DNA of 64,000 nt from Pectobacterium betavasculorum (GTDB lineage Bacteria > Pseudomonadota > Gammaproteobacteria > Enterobacterales > Enterobacteriaceae). The first letter of the stretch is position 1; every line of letters starts with the position of its first letter. A model generated the notes under the pieces. It did not search any database. It saw nothing but the letters and a program-made list of their open reading frames with translations, and was not told where the DNA came from. Shown one piece after another: positions 19,488-28,498 of the stretch. The position numbers and the translations under genes were made by a program. Location: assembly GCF_000749845.1 (NCBI RefSeq), contig NZ_JQHM01000005.1, positions 101,603-165,602 on the forward strand, written 5' to 3'.

Positions 19488-22036
19488 GCGTTTTCACCCT
19501 CTATTTCAATCTGTTTCACTCCAATGCGCTCAGCAGGGCGCGCCGGACGGTGTTGCTGACGCTCACTCACCATTTGCACGTTCGGGTCACGTTCCGGGCT
19601 GTTAATGAAATGAGTAAAGCGTTTCTGTGCTTCCGCGTCTTCCAGCGTGGCCTGCCATTCACAGACGTAGCCTTCTCGCAGCCGCGCTATATCGGCTTCA
19701 AGCTGATCGTTAATGCCCAGCTTGTCTTTCACAATCACATTGCGTAGGTAGTCGATGCCGCCTTCGAGATTATCCAGCCAGACGGACGTACGCTGGAGCT
19801 TATCGGCTGTACGGATATAAAACATCATGAAGCGATCCAGATAGCGGATTACGGTTTCGCGATCTAAGTCGGCTGCCAGCAGGTCGGCATGGCGCGGCTT
19901 CATTCCGCCATTGCCGCATACATAGAGGTTCCAGCCTTTTTCGGTGGCGATAATCCCCACATCTTTACCCTGTGCTTCTGCACATTCCCGCGTACAGCCG
20001 GAGACGCCAAATTTCATTTTGTGCGGGGTGCGGATGCCTTTGTAGCGGTTTTCCAGTTCGACGCCAAAGCCCACGCTATCGCCAACGCCAAAACGGCACC
20101 AGGTGCTGCCGACGCAGGTTTTTGCCATACGTAGCGCCTTGGCGTAAGCGTGACCCGTTTCAAATCCGGCTTCGATGAGCTGGGCCCACACGTCAGGCAG
20201 GTCGTCTTTCTGTACGCCAAACAGCGCCATGCGCTGAGAACCGGTCATTTTGGTGTACAGATTATATTGTTTCGCAATGCGGCCAATGGCGATCAGGCCA
20301 TCCGGTGTGATCTCTCCACCTGCGGAGCGTGGAATGACGGAATAAGTGCCGTCTTTCTGGATATTGCCGAGGAAGTTATCGTTGGAATCCTGCAACGGTG
20401 TGTGCTGCGGCTTGAGCACGTATTCGTTCCAGCAGGAAGCCAGTAGGGATGCGACGGTCGGTTTGCAGACCTCACAGCCGTAGCCTGAACCGTGTTTTTC
20501 CAGCAGTTGATCGAACGTTTTGATTTTTTCTATTTGGATCAGGTGGTACAGCTCCTGACGCGAATAGGCAAAGTGTTCGCACAGATGATTATTGACTTCA
20601 ATCCCTTGCTTGCTGAGTTCCGAGTTCAATACCTGTGTCAGCAATGGAATACAGCCGCCGCAGCCAGTACCGGCTTTGGTGGTTTCCTTAAGGGCAGCGA
20701 CGGTATGACAGCCGCCGTTAATCGCTTTGATGATATCGCCTTTGGACACATCAAAGCAGGAGCAGATTTGCGCACTTTCCGGCAGTGCATCAACGCCCAG
20801 TGTCGGTTTCGCACTGCCAGCCGTAGCCGGAAGAATCAGCGCTTCCGGGGAATCCGGCAGCGGGATCTTGTTCAGCATGAATTGCAGCAGGTTGCCGTAA
20901 TCCCGCGTATCGCCGACCAGTACGGCACCGAGTAACGTTTTGTTGTCAGCGCTGACGATCAGACGTTTGTAGGTTTCTTTGTTTTCATCCAGCCACATGT
21001 AGCTGCGTGCGCCCGGCGTATGGCCGTGCGCGTCGCCAATCCCGCCGACATCCACACCCATCAGTTTGAGCTTGGCGCTCATATCGGCACCCTGGAATCG
21101 GTTTTCGTGTCCTAACAGGTGGTCGACGGTGACCTGTGCCATTTTGTAGCCGGGCGCAACCAGACCGAACGGTCTTCCCTGCCAGGCGGCACATTCGCCG
21201 ATGGCGTAGACGTCAGGGTCGGAAGTTTGGCACCAGTCATTAATGGCGATACCGCCGCGTGGGCCGATTTCCAGCGCACACTGGCGTGCCAGTTTGTCCT
21301 GCGCACGGATACCGGTAGAGAACACGATAAAGTCGACTTCCAGCGTGCTGCCATCGGCAAACACCATCGTCTTACGGTTTTCCAAACCAGAATGCTGAAT
21401 AGCTTGCGTATTCTTGCCGGTATGTACGCGCACACCCATGTTTTCAATCTTGCGTTGCAGCAGGGCACCACCCTGTGCATCCAACTGTTCGGCCATGAGC
21501 ACAGGGGCGAACTCAATGACGTGAGTTTCCACGCCAAGGTGTTTCAGTGCGCCAGCCGCTTCCAGACCTAATAGACCCCCACCGATCACCGCCCCGCGTT
21601 TGCTGCGGCGGGCGCAGTTTTCGATGGCATTCAGGTCTTCAATGGTGCGGTAAACGAAACAGTCTTGCCCGTTTGATCCTTTAATTGCCGGGATCCAGGG
21701 ATAGGAGCCGGTTGCCATGATGAGCTTGTCGTAATACACGGTACGACCGGAATTGGAGTGAATCGCTTTTTCACTACGGTTGATGGTGATGGCGCGTTCA
21801 CCTAGGAGAACCTTAACGCCATTCTTTTCGTAATAGCCTTCGCGTACTAAAGAAAGCTCTTCTACCGTGTGGTGGGCGAAGTAAGAAGAGAGGTGGACAC
21901 GATCGTAGGCGACGCGGGGTTCTTCACAAAAAACGGTAATATCGTAGGTGGACGTTGGGGCCTTATCCAGCAACTCTTCGATAAAACGGTGGCCAACCAT
22001 CCCGTTACCGATAACAGCGAGTCTGATTTTGTTCAT
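19484..22036 (-). CDS. nirB: NADH-dependent nitrite reductase large subunit
   Basis: 850 residues (E. coli 847). It reduces nitrite to ammonium with NADH in the cytoplasm. Domains in order: an FAD/NAD oxidoreductase (GNGMVGHRF near residue 10, GGGLLGLEAAGAL near 151), a Bfd-like [2Fe-2S] domain (CSCFDVSKGD and GTGCGGC), then the sulfite/nitrite reductase domains with the siroheme-[4Fe-4S] cysteines in GSTWCRFG and GVSGCTRECAEAQGK. Transcription is under the FNR/NarL promoter just upstream. Confidence 0.97.
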   Translation of the reverse strand: MNKIRLAVIGNGMVGHRFIEELLDKAPTSTYDITVFCEEPRVAYDRVHLSSYFAHHTVEELSLVREGYYEKNGVKVLLGERAITINRSEKAIHSNSGRTVYYDKLIMATGSYPWIPAIKGSNGQDCFVYRTIEDLNAIENCARRSKRGAVIGGGLLGLEAAGALKHLGVETHVIEFAPVLMAEQLDAQGGALLQRKIENMGVRVHTGKNTQAIQHSGLENRKTMVFADGSTLEVDFIVFSTGIRAQDKLARQCALEIGPRGGIAINDWCQTSDPDVYAIGECAAWQGRPFGLVAPGYKMAQVTVDHLLGHENRFQGADMSAKLKLMGVDVGGIGDAHGHTPGARSYMWLDENKETYKRLIVSADNKTLLGAVLVGDTRDYGNLLQFMLNKIPLPDSPEALILPATAGSAKPTLGVDALPESAQICSCFDVSKGDIIKAINGGCHTVAALKETTKAGTGCGGCIPLLTQVLNSELSKQGIEVNNHLCEHFAYSRQELYHLIQIEKIKTFDQLLEKHGSGYGCEVCKPTVASLLASCWNEYVLKPQHTPLQDSNDNFLGNIQKDGTYSVIPRSAGGEITPDGLIAIGRIAKQYNLYTKMTGSQRMALFGVQKDDLPDVWAQLIEAGFETGHAYAKALRMAKTCVGSTWCRFGVGDSVGFGVELENRYKGIRTPHKMKFGVSGCTRECAEAQGKDVGIIATEKGWNLYVCGNGGMKPRHADLLAADLDRETVIRYLDRFMMFYIRTADKLQRTSVWLDNLEGGIDYLRNVIVKDKLGINDQLEADIARLREGYVCEWQATLEDAEAQKRFTHFINSPERDPNVQMVSERQQHRPARPAERIGVKQIEIEGENA

Positions 22037-22065
22037 TTCTGCCTCAAAATTGTTTCTTCTGAGGC

Positions 22066-22136
22066 TACCTTATCGCGCTGAAAAGGCCGCTTATTGATGT
22101 ATATCAAGTTGTCTTTTATATACTACTTTGTGGGTA
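22066..22136 (-). promoter_or_regulatory. nirB promoter: FNR box plus NarL/NarP 7-2-7 site
   Basis: An exact FNR palindrome TTGAT-GTAT-ATCAA spans 22094-22107 (centre 22100.5). Upstream on the minus strand an inverted 7-2-7 heptamer pair TACTACT-TT-GTGGGTA spans 22121-22136 (centre 22128.5). A -10-like TAAGGT is read on the minus strand at 22072-22067. If FNR sits at the usual class II -41.5, the start is about 22059 and the NarL/NarP site falls at -69.5, the arrangement known for E. coli nirB. This predicts anaerobic, nitrate/nitrite-controlled expression. Confidence 0.85.
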
Positions 22137-22381
22137 TGTTTATGATTTTGCTTATTTTTTATTAAGCCTTGGTTTTTGTTGAGGTTTTAGTGACTGGCAA
22201 AAATGAGATCTATAGCACGCTTTTGGTCAGAAGCGGACTGATTAGCGGCCAATCCACTAACAGAGTAATCATCCCTCTCATGAATCATGCACGATCGTGA
22301 TAGCTCAAAAATAAAACTAAAGGATTATCCACTTATTTAATAAGGATATGAAATTTTCTGGTGATAATGCTCACAACTTTA

Positions 22382-22395
22382 TGTGCAATTGCACA
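22382..22395. promoter_or_regulatory. Perfect 14-bp palindrome, possible operator
   Basis: TGTGCAATTGCACA is a perfect palindrome in the 635-bp gap between divergent nirB and the enolase-family operon, about 280 bp before the latter. A near-perfect inverted repeat AATTTCTTCAT / ATGAAAGAAATT follows at 22410-22432. Both look like dimeric regulator sites. Neither can be assigned to a regulator, and no regulator gene adjoins the operon. The remaining sequence to 22671 is AT-rich and shows no gene. Confidence 0.4.
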
Positions 22396-22671
22396 GTTAT
22401 CCGCGACATAATTTCTTCATATGAAAGAAATTGCCTAATGACTAACGGCGTAACAACCTTAATAATTAAAAATAAAACGCTATTTTTTTTTAATTAGCAC
22501 GTTATTTCTTTTTTGTGATGCCGATCGAATTATAAGGTCGTACCAGAAAGATATTGGTGCTTTTTATCTACCGCCCCAACACAGTCAGTGGAGTTCTTCT
22601 TTAATTCTTTATGCGACTTACATTCGCAATCGCGTACATGAGTTGTGTTAAACATCAAGGCAGGTAACAAC

Positions 22672-23826
22672 GTGAAAATAGAATCAATTGATGTCACCGT
22701 CTTCACTTATCCCACACGTCGGGTTTCTGACAGTGCGGGTCATTCACACCCGGGAGCAGAGAATCAGGCCAAGATGGCGCTGTTGACCATCACGGCGGAT
22801 GACGGTCAAAAAGGTTACGCTTTCGCGCCGCCGGAAGTGATTCGTCCTCATATCGTTAATGCTTTTTTTCGCAAAGTGCTTATTGGGCAGAACCCGTTCG
22901 ACCGCGAGCGCCTCTGGCAGGATCTGGTGCATTGGCAACGCGGCAGCGCCAACCAACTGACCGACCGCGCACTGTCGATTGTGGAGTCTGCATTGTGGGA
23001 TCTGCAAGGCCGCGTGCTGAACATGCCAGTGCATAAGCTGCTCGGCGGCTATCGCGAAAAAGTCCCTGCTTACGGTAGCACCATGTGTGGTGATGAGCTG
23101 GAAGGTGGCTTATCGACGCCAGAGGAGTTTGGCCAATTTGCAGAAAAGCTGGTGCAGCGCGGCTATAAAGCCATTAAGTTGCACACCTGGATGCCGCCAG
23201 TGTCGTTCGCACCCAGCCCGAAGATCGACGTACAAGCCTGTGCGGCGGTGCGTGAAGCGGTTGGCCCAGACATCTGTCTGATGCTGGATGGCTACCACTG
23301 GTATAGCCGTAGCGATGCGTTGTACATCGGCCGTGAACTGCAAAAGCTCGATTTCACCTGGTTTGAAGAGCCGATGGAAGAACAAAGCATGGCATCTTAC
23401 AGCTGGCTGACCAAAAGTCTGGATATCGATGTGATCGGGCCGGAAAGCCTGTCAGGTAAATATTTCAGCCGCGCTGACTGGGTTAAAGAAGGCGCATGCG
23501 ACATTTTACGCGCGGGCGTGCAAGGCGTGGGCGGTCTCTGGCCATGTATGAAAGTCGCGAGCCTGGCGGAATCCTTCGGCATGGACTGCGAAGTCCACGG
23601 TAACGGCGCGCCAAACCTCAATGTCGTTGGGGCGATCAAAAACTGCCGCTGGTATGAGCGCGGGCTGCTGCATCCTTTCCTCGATTACGACGAACCTGCT
23701 GCTTATCTGAATTCGATTGTCGATCCGATGGATGACGAGGGCTTTGTACATCTGCCGCAACGTCCAGGGCTGGGAGAAGATATCAATTTTGACTGGATTG
23801 AGGAGCATACCCTAAGTAAAGAATAG
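22672..23826 (+). CDS. Enolase-superfamily enzyme (mandelate racemase/muconate lactonizing type)
   Basis: 384 residues from the GTG at 22672, preceded by AAGGCAGG; an upstream in-frame GTG at 22645 lacks a good ribosome-binding site. The two-domain enolase fold is clear, with an N-terminal capping domain (about 1-125) and then a barrel. Likely catalytic and metal residues are K169 and H171 (KAIKLHTW), D206 (LMLDGYHW), E232 (WFEEPMEE), E258 (GPESLSG) and H309 (EVHGNGAPN). Family members dehydrate or racemise acid sugars and related carboxylates; the exact substrate cannot be read. It heads an operon with an oligopeptide-type ABC importer, which suggests it acts on the imported compound or its product. 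Confidence 0.85.
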   Translation: MKIESIDVTVFTYPTRRVSDSAGHSHPGAENQAKMALLTITADDGQKGYAFAPPEVIRPHIVNAFFRKVLIGQNPFDRERLWQDLVHWQRGSANQLTDRALSIVESALWDLQGRVLNMPVHKLLGGYREKVPAYGSTMCGDELEGGLSTPEEFGQFAEKLVQRGYKAIKLHTWMPPVSFAPSPKIDVQACAAVREAVGPDICLMLDGYHWYSRSDALYIGRELQKLDFTWFEEPMEEQSMASYSWLTKSLDIDVIGPESLSGKYFSRADWVKEGACDILRAGVQGVGGLWPCMKVASLAESFGMDCEVHGNGAPNLNVVGAIKNCRWYERGLLHPFLDYDEPAAYLNSIVDPMDDEGFVHLPQRPGLGEDINFDWIEEHTLSKE

Positions 23827-23920
23827 TTTTTTATGAATGTTTTTTTGTTCGATCTGAAAGATAGCCTTACCTAAAAAATAAAAAGTTGTCGTCTTCCATG
23901 CTCCCACACCTTGGAGAATA

Positions 23921-25534
23921 ATGATGAAAGCACGAGCAATACTCCGTACCCTGCTGTTAGGTTCACTCTGCATGGCCGCAACGCCGGCCATTCTATCGGC
24001 AAAAACCCCTGACGATCAGCTGATCGTGGGGATGAACATGAACAATATGCTCTCACTCGATCCGGCCGCCATGACCGGTAACGAAGTGGTGGGCATTATC
24101 GTCAATCTCTATGACTCGCTGGTGGTGCTCGATCCTGCCAACCTGAGTAACATCCTGCCTTCTTTGGCGAAGAGCTGGAGCGTCAATGATGCGGGCAACG
24201 TCATTACCTTCAATCTCGTGGATAACGCCAAATTCCATTCCGGCAACCCCGTGACAGCGCAAGATTTTGCCTGGTCGATGAAACGTCTGCTTAACCTCAA
24301 CATGGCACAGGCCACGACGTGGAAATCCTACGGCTTCACCGCGCAAAACGTGGAGAAAATGATCCGCGCCAAAGACGCTCACACTGTTGAAATCGAACTG
24401 CCTAAACCGAACGACCCCAAACTGGTGATTTATTCGCTGGCGACGTTGGGTAGCGGCTCGGTGCTGGACAGCAAAACGGTCATGAAGCATGAGAAAAACG
24501 GTGACTGGGGTAACGGCTGGCTGACGACGAACGAAGCCGGTTCCGGTCCGTTCAAGCTGGACGTGTGGCAGGCGAAAGACGTGCTGCGCATCAGTAAGGT
24601 TGAGAACAACTGGAAGGGTGACGCGAAAATGCGGCGCGTGATTTTCCGCCACATGACCGAATCACAGGCGCTGCGTCTGATGATTGAAAAAGGCGACATT
24701 GATGTTGCTTCTGGGATGTCGGTGCCGGATATCAACGCATTGAAACAAGACAAAGACGTTGTGGTTGATGAGGTGAAAAAAGGCACGCTGTACTACGTTG
24801 CCATGAGTCTGAAAAATGAATACTTCGCTAAACCGAAAGTGCGCGAAGCGGTTCGTTACCTGATTGATTACGATGGCGTTAATAAGACGGTGATGCCTGG
24901 CTATGGTTTCTATCATCAGCGCCCGATCCAAAAAGGGATGGACGCGACGTTACCCGATCCTGGCTACAAGCTGGACGTGCCACGTGCTAAAGCGCTGTTG
25001 GCCGAAGCAGGCTACCCCAATGGATTTGAAACCACGCTGCGTGTCTTATCCGATCAGCCGTTCCTGAATCTGGCGACATCGGTACAGTCCACGCTGGCAC
25101 AGGGCGGCATCAAAGCCAAAATCATCTCCGGTACTGGGAATCAGGTTTACGGCGCGATGCGCGATCGTAACTTCGATATGCTGGTTGGTCGCGGCGGTGG
25201 CGGCGTTGATCCGCATCCTCACTCCAGCCTGCGTTCTGTTGTTTATAACCCCGACAACAGCGACGAAGCCAAACTGACCAACTTCCAAGGCTGGCGCACG
25301 TCTTTCTACGATAAGCCTCTGAACGACATGATCGATCAGGCGCTGTTGGAGAAAGATCCTCAGAAACAGAAGCAGATGTATATCAACGTGCAGAATCGCT
25401 ATGAAGAACTGTTCCCGGCCATTATTCCGGTGTCGCAGATGATCGATTCTGTGGTGTTGCGTAAGGACGTGAAAGGCTATGTGCCGCACCCGTCCTCCAC
25501 GACGCATCTGCGCGAGGTGTATAAGCAGCGCTAG
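23921..25534 (+). CDS. Periplasmic solute-binding protein, Dpp/Opp family (SBP_bac_5)
   Basis: 537 residues with a signal peptide ending about residue 27 (cleavage near ILSAKTP). A family 5 extracellular solute-binding protein, with the characteristic N-terminal stretch after the signal peptide (LDPA..GNEVV.IIVNLYDSLV) and the internal KFHSGNPVTAQDFAWSMKR region. It delivers a substrate to the two permeases encoded next. Family 5 proteins bind peptides, nickel, glutathione or oligosaccharides; here the neighbouring enolase-family enzyme hints at a non-peptide acid or sugar derivative (inference). Start could be ATG 23921 or 23924. Confidence 0.88.
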   Translation: MMKARAILRTLLLGSLCMAATPAILSAKTPDDQLIVGMNMNNMLSLDPAAMTGNEVVGIIVNLYDSLVVLDPANLSNILPSLAKSWSVNDAGNVITFNLVDNAKFHSGNPVTAQDFAWSMKRLLNLNMAQATTWKSYGFTAQNVEKMIRAKDAHTVEIELPKPNDPKLVIYSLATLGSGSVLDSKTVMKHEKNGDWGNGWLTTNEAGSGPFKLDVWQAKDVLRISKVENNWKGDAKMRRVIFRHMTESQALRLMIEKGDIDVASGMSVPDINALKQDKDVVVDEVKKGTLYYVAMSLKNEYFAKPKVREAVRYLIDYDGVNKTVMPGYGFYHQRPIQKGMDATLPDPGYKLDVPRAKALLAEAGYPNGFETTLRVLSDQPFLNLATSVQSTLAQGGIKAKIISGTGNQVYGAMRDRNFDMLVGRGGGGVDPHPHSSLRSVVYNPDNSDEAKLTNFQGWRTSFYDKPLNDMIDQALLEKDPQKQKQMYINVQNRYEELFPAIIPVSQMIDSVVLRKDVKGYVPHPSSTTHLREVYKQR

Positions 25535-25667
25535 TGTCCACACGTTAAACCGGATGATTAGCCGATGCGTTCCCGGCTAATCATCCCGATCAGATACGTC
25601 AAAAAGAGATGACCGCGTGAGTGGTGATTTGCTGTCAGCCGCTCACCGGGATATCAGGAGAAAGAAC

Positions 25668-26708
25668 ATGGTTTTCTCTGATTGGATCAAGCCGGGTGGA
25701 GTACTGCGTCGTTTGGCAAAACGTCTGTTTCAGGTCGTCGTCACGCTGTTCGGGTTATTAATCCTGACCTTCGTGATCGGCCGCGTGATGCCAATCGATC
25801 CAGTCCTGGCTATTGTCGGACAGGATGCCGACCAAAGTACCTATCAACAGGTTTACCAACAGCTGGGATTGGATAAGCCGCTGTATGTACAGTTCTTTAT
25901 TTACTTCAATTCGCTGATGCATGGGGATCTGGGCAATGCGCTCCTGACTGGGCGACCGGTCATGGATGACATTATCCGGGTGTTCCCTGCCACCATCGAA
26001 CTGGCCACCATGGCGATTATCGTGGGCGCGGGTCTGGGCGTGCCGCTAGGCGTGCTGGCTGCGGCGCGACGCGGTAAGTGGGCAGATTATGTGGTGCGTT
26101 TCATTAGTCTGGCCGGTTATTCCACGCCGATATTCTGGGTTGGGATGATGGGGCTGCTGGTGTTCTATGCCTGGCTGAACTGGGTTGGCGGCGCTGGGCG
26201 GGTTGATATGGCCTACGATGGTTTGGTGGAGAACCGTACCGGCCTGTTGCTGCTGGACTCGTTACTGGCAGGTGAGTGGGATGTGTTCCGCAGTGCGCTG
26301 AACCATCTGGTGCTGCCTGCCACGATTCTCGGTTTCCATTCACTGGCTTATATCAGCCGTATGACGCGCAGCTTCATGCTGGCGCAGCTTTCACAGGAAT
26401 ACATCATTACTGCGCGAGTGAAAGGACTGTCTGAGTTCCGTGTTGTCTGGGCGCATGCGTTTCGCAATATTCTGGTTCAGCTTCTGACGGTGGTGGCACT
26501 GGCGTATGGCTCGTTGCTGGAAGGGGCGGTACTGATCGAAACGGTCTTCTCATGGCCGGGCTTCGGTTCCTACCTGACGGGCAGTCTGCTACTGGGGGAT
26601 ATGAACGCGGTTATGGGATGTGTGCTGCTGGTGGGGTTGATCTTCGTGACGCTTAACCTGCTGTCGGACATGTTGTATCAAATCTTTGATCCGAGGACGA
26701 ACGCATGA
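25668..26708 (+). CDS. ABC transporter permease, DppB/OppB type
   Basis: 346 residues from the ATG at 25668, which follows AGGAGAAAG; an upstream in-frame GTG is less likely. About six membrane segments are visible, starting with VVVTLFGLLILTFVIGRVMP. The EAA-like cytoplasmic loop (ARVKGLSEFRVVWAHAFRN) contacts the ATPases. It ends in an ATGA overlap with the second permease gene. Confidence 0.9.
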   Translation: MVFSDWIKPGGVLRRLAKRLFQVVVTLFGLLILTFVIGRVMPIDPVLAIVGQDADQSTYQQVYQQLGLDKPLYVQFFIYFNSLMHGDLGNALLTGRPVMDDIIRVFPATIELATMAIIVGAGLGVPLGVLAAARRGKWADYVVRFISLAGYSTPIFWVGMMGLLVFYAWLNWVGGAGRVDMAYDGLVENRTGLLLLDSLLAGEWDVFRSALNHLVLPATILGFHSLAYISRMTRSFMLAQLSQEYIITARVKGLSEFRVVWAHAFRNILVQLLTVVALAYGSLLEGAVLIETVFSWPGFGSYLTGSLLLGDMNAVMGCVLLVGLIFVTLNLLSDMLYQIFDPRTNA

Positions 26709-27628
26709 ATATTTCCTCTGAGCAGCCAGCCACTCGTGAGTCGGTAATGCGGACACCGCCGGAAAAACGCGTAAGCCGTCTGCGGCTACGCGGGGCACGA
26801 ATCGGTGGGTTTCTCTTGACGATGCTGCGCAACCCGCTGACCGCGATTGGTTCCGCGATTGTGCTGATGTTGATGCTGGTTGCCATTTTCGCGCCGTGGA
26901 TCGCCACGCACGACCCGCTGGTACAGGATTTGGCTAACGCGCTACAGGCGCCGAGTGCGGCACATTACTTTGGCACCGATGAGTTTGGGCGCGATGTGTT
27001 TAGTCGTCTGGTCTACGGTTCTCGCATCACGCTGTATATCGTTGCGCTGGTGTCGGTCACCGTTGGGCCGATCGGGCTGGCGTTGGGTGTGATTTCTGGG
27101 TATTACGGCGGTATCGTCGATACCATCCTGATGCGTATCACCGATATTTTCATCTCTTTCCCCAGCCTGGTATTGGCGCTGGCGTTCGTTGCAGCACTCG
27201 GTCCCGGTCTGGATCATGTGGTGATCGCGATTACGCTGACGGCCTGGCCGCCGATTGCGCGTCTGGCAAGGGCGGAGACGCTGTCGCTGCGTCACGCGGA
27301 TTTTGTTTCTGCGGTTAAGCTGCAAGGGGCATCGTCTATCCGCATTCTGCTGCACCATATTGTGCCACTCTGCCTGCCGTCGGTGATTATTCGTATCACC
27401 ATGAATATGGCGGGCATCATTCTGACAGCCGCGGGTCTGGGCTTTCTGGGGTTGGGGGCACAGCCGCCCGATCCTGAATGGGGTGCGATGATCTCTGCGG
27501 GTCGTCGTTACATGATGGAGTGCTGGTGGTTAGTAACTATTCCGGGGCTGGCGATTTTGATTAACAGCCTGGCGTTCAACTTCCTTGGAGACGGCCTACG
27601 TGACATCCTCGATCCCAGAACTGAATAA
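26705..27628 (+). CDS. ABC transporter permease, DppC/OppC type
   Basis: 307 residues. An N-terminal basic cytoplasmic tail (about 1-45) is followed by a membrane segment, the DppC-type motif HYFGTDEFGRDVFSRLVYGS, and further membrane segments with the EAA-like loop AVKLQGASSIRILLHHIVP. It overlaps both neighbours: 4 nt with the first permease and about 29 nt with the first ATPase gene, so the operon is tightly coupled. Confidence 0.92.
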   Translation: MNISSEQPATRESVMRTPPEKRVSRLRLRGARIGGFLLTMLRNPLTAIGSAIVLMLMLVAIFAPWIATHDPLVQDLANALQAPSAAHYFGTDEFGRDVFSRLVYGSRITLYIVALVSVTVGPIGLALGVISGYYGGIVDTILMRITDIFISFPSLVLALAFVAALGPGLDHVVIAITLTAWPPIARLARAETLSLRHADFVSAVKLQGASSIRILLHHIVPLCLPSVIIRITMNMAGIILTAAGLGFLGLGAQPPDPEWGAMISAGRRYMMECWWLVTIPGLAILINSLAFNFLGDGLRDILDPRTE

Positions 27629-28487
27629 GTCTTCTCAACGTGCGCCGGGAAGTTCGCCCCTGATGGAAGTGGAAAATCTGCGGGTAAGCTTCGTTAACCG
27701 TGGCGCGGTGACAGACGCCGTGCGCGGTGTTTCCTTCCAACTGGGCTGTGAAAAGCTGGCGATTGTTGGCGAATCCGGCTCCGGTAAATCGACGGTCGGC
27801 CGTGCGTTGTTACAACTGCATCCACACAGTGCACGGATTACGGCAGACAAGCTGCGTTTCGGTGATTCCGATTTGCTGAAAGCGGATGAGGCGCGGATGC
27901 GTCAGATTCGCGGCAAGCGCATCTCCATGATTATGCAGGATCCAAAATATTCGCTAAATCCGGTGGTGTGCGTCGGCGATCAGATTGCCGAAGCCTATCT
28001 GGCGCACCATAAGGTGTCGCACCGCGAGGCGAAGGAAAAGGTCATGGTGATGCTGGACGTGGTGCGGATTCGTCAGCCAGAGCGTGTCTACCATCTGTAT
28101 CCTCATGAAATCTCAGGCGGGCAGGGGCAGCGCATCATGATTGCGATGATGTTGATTACTGAGCCTGAAATCGTAATTGCCGATGAACCGACCTCCGCAC
28201 TGGATGTGTCCGTGCGTTTGCAGGTTCTGGCCATGCTGGACGATCTGGTGAGTGAACGCGGTCTAGGGCTGATTTTTATCAGTCACGATATCAATCTGGT
28301 GCGCAGCTTCTGCGATCGGGTGCTGGTGATGTATGCAGGGCGGGTTGTGGAGTCGATTGCTGCCGCCGATCTGGACAACGCACAGCATCCGTACACGCGT
28401 GGGTTGCTGAATTCGCTGCCGGATATCGACCACCGACGCCCGCGTTTGCCGGTGATGAATCGCGATCCAGCCTGGATCAATGGATAA
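27600..28487 (+). CDS. ABC transporter ATP-binding protein, DppD/OppD type
   Basis: 295 residues from the GTG at 27600, which has a GGAG ribosome-binding site 9 bp before it inside the permease gene; a TTG 15 nt earlier is an alternative. Walker A is GESGSGKST, the signature is ISGGQGQR, Walker B is IVIADEPTSALD, and the H-loop is ISHDINLV. It pairs with the next gene to power the importer. Confidence 0.92.
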   Translation: MTSSIPELNKSSQRAPGSSPLMEVENLRVSFVNRGAVTDAVRGVSFQLGCEKLAIVGESGSGKSTVGRALLQLHPHSARITADKLRFGDSDLLKADEARMRQIRGKRISMIMQDPKYSLNPVVCVGDQIAEAYLAHHKVSHREAKEKVMVMLDVVRIRQPERVYHLYPHEISGGQGQRIMIAMMLITEPEIVIADEPTSALDVSVRLQVLAMLDDLVSERGLGLIFISHDINLVRSFCDRVLVMYAGRVVESIAAADLDNAQHPYTRGLLNSLPDIDHRRPRLPVMNRDPAWING

Positions 28488-28498
28488 AGGGGATAATC

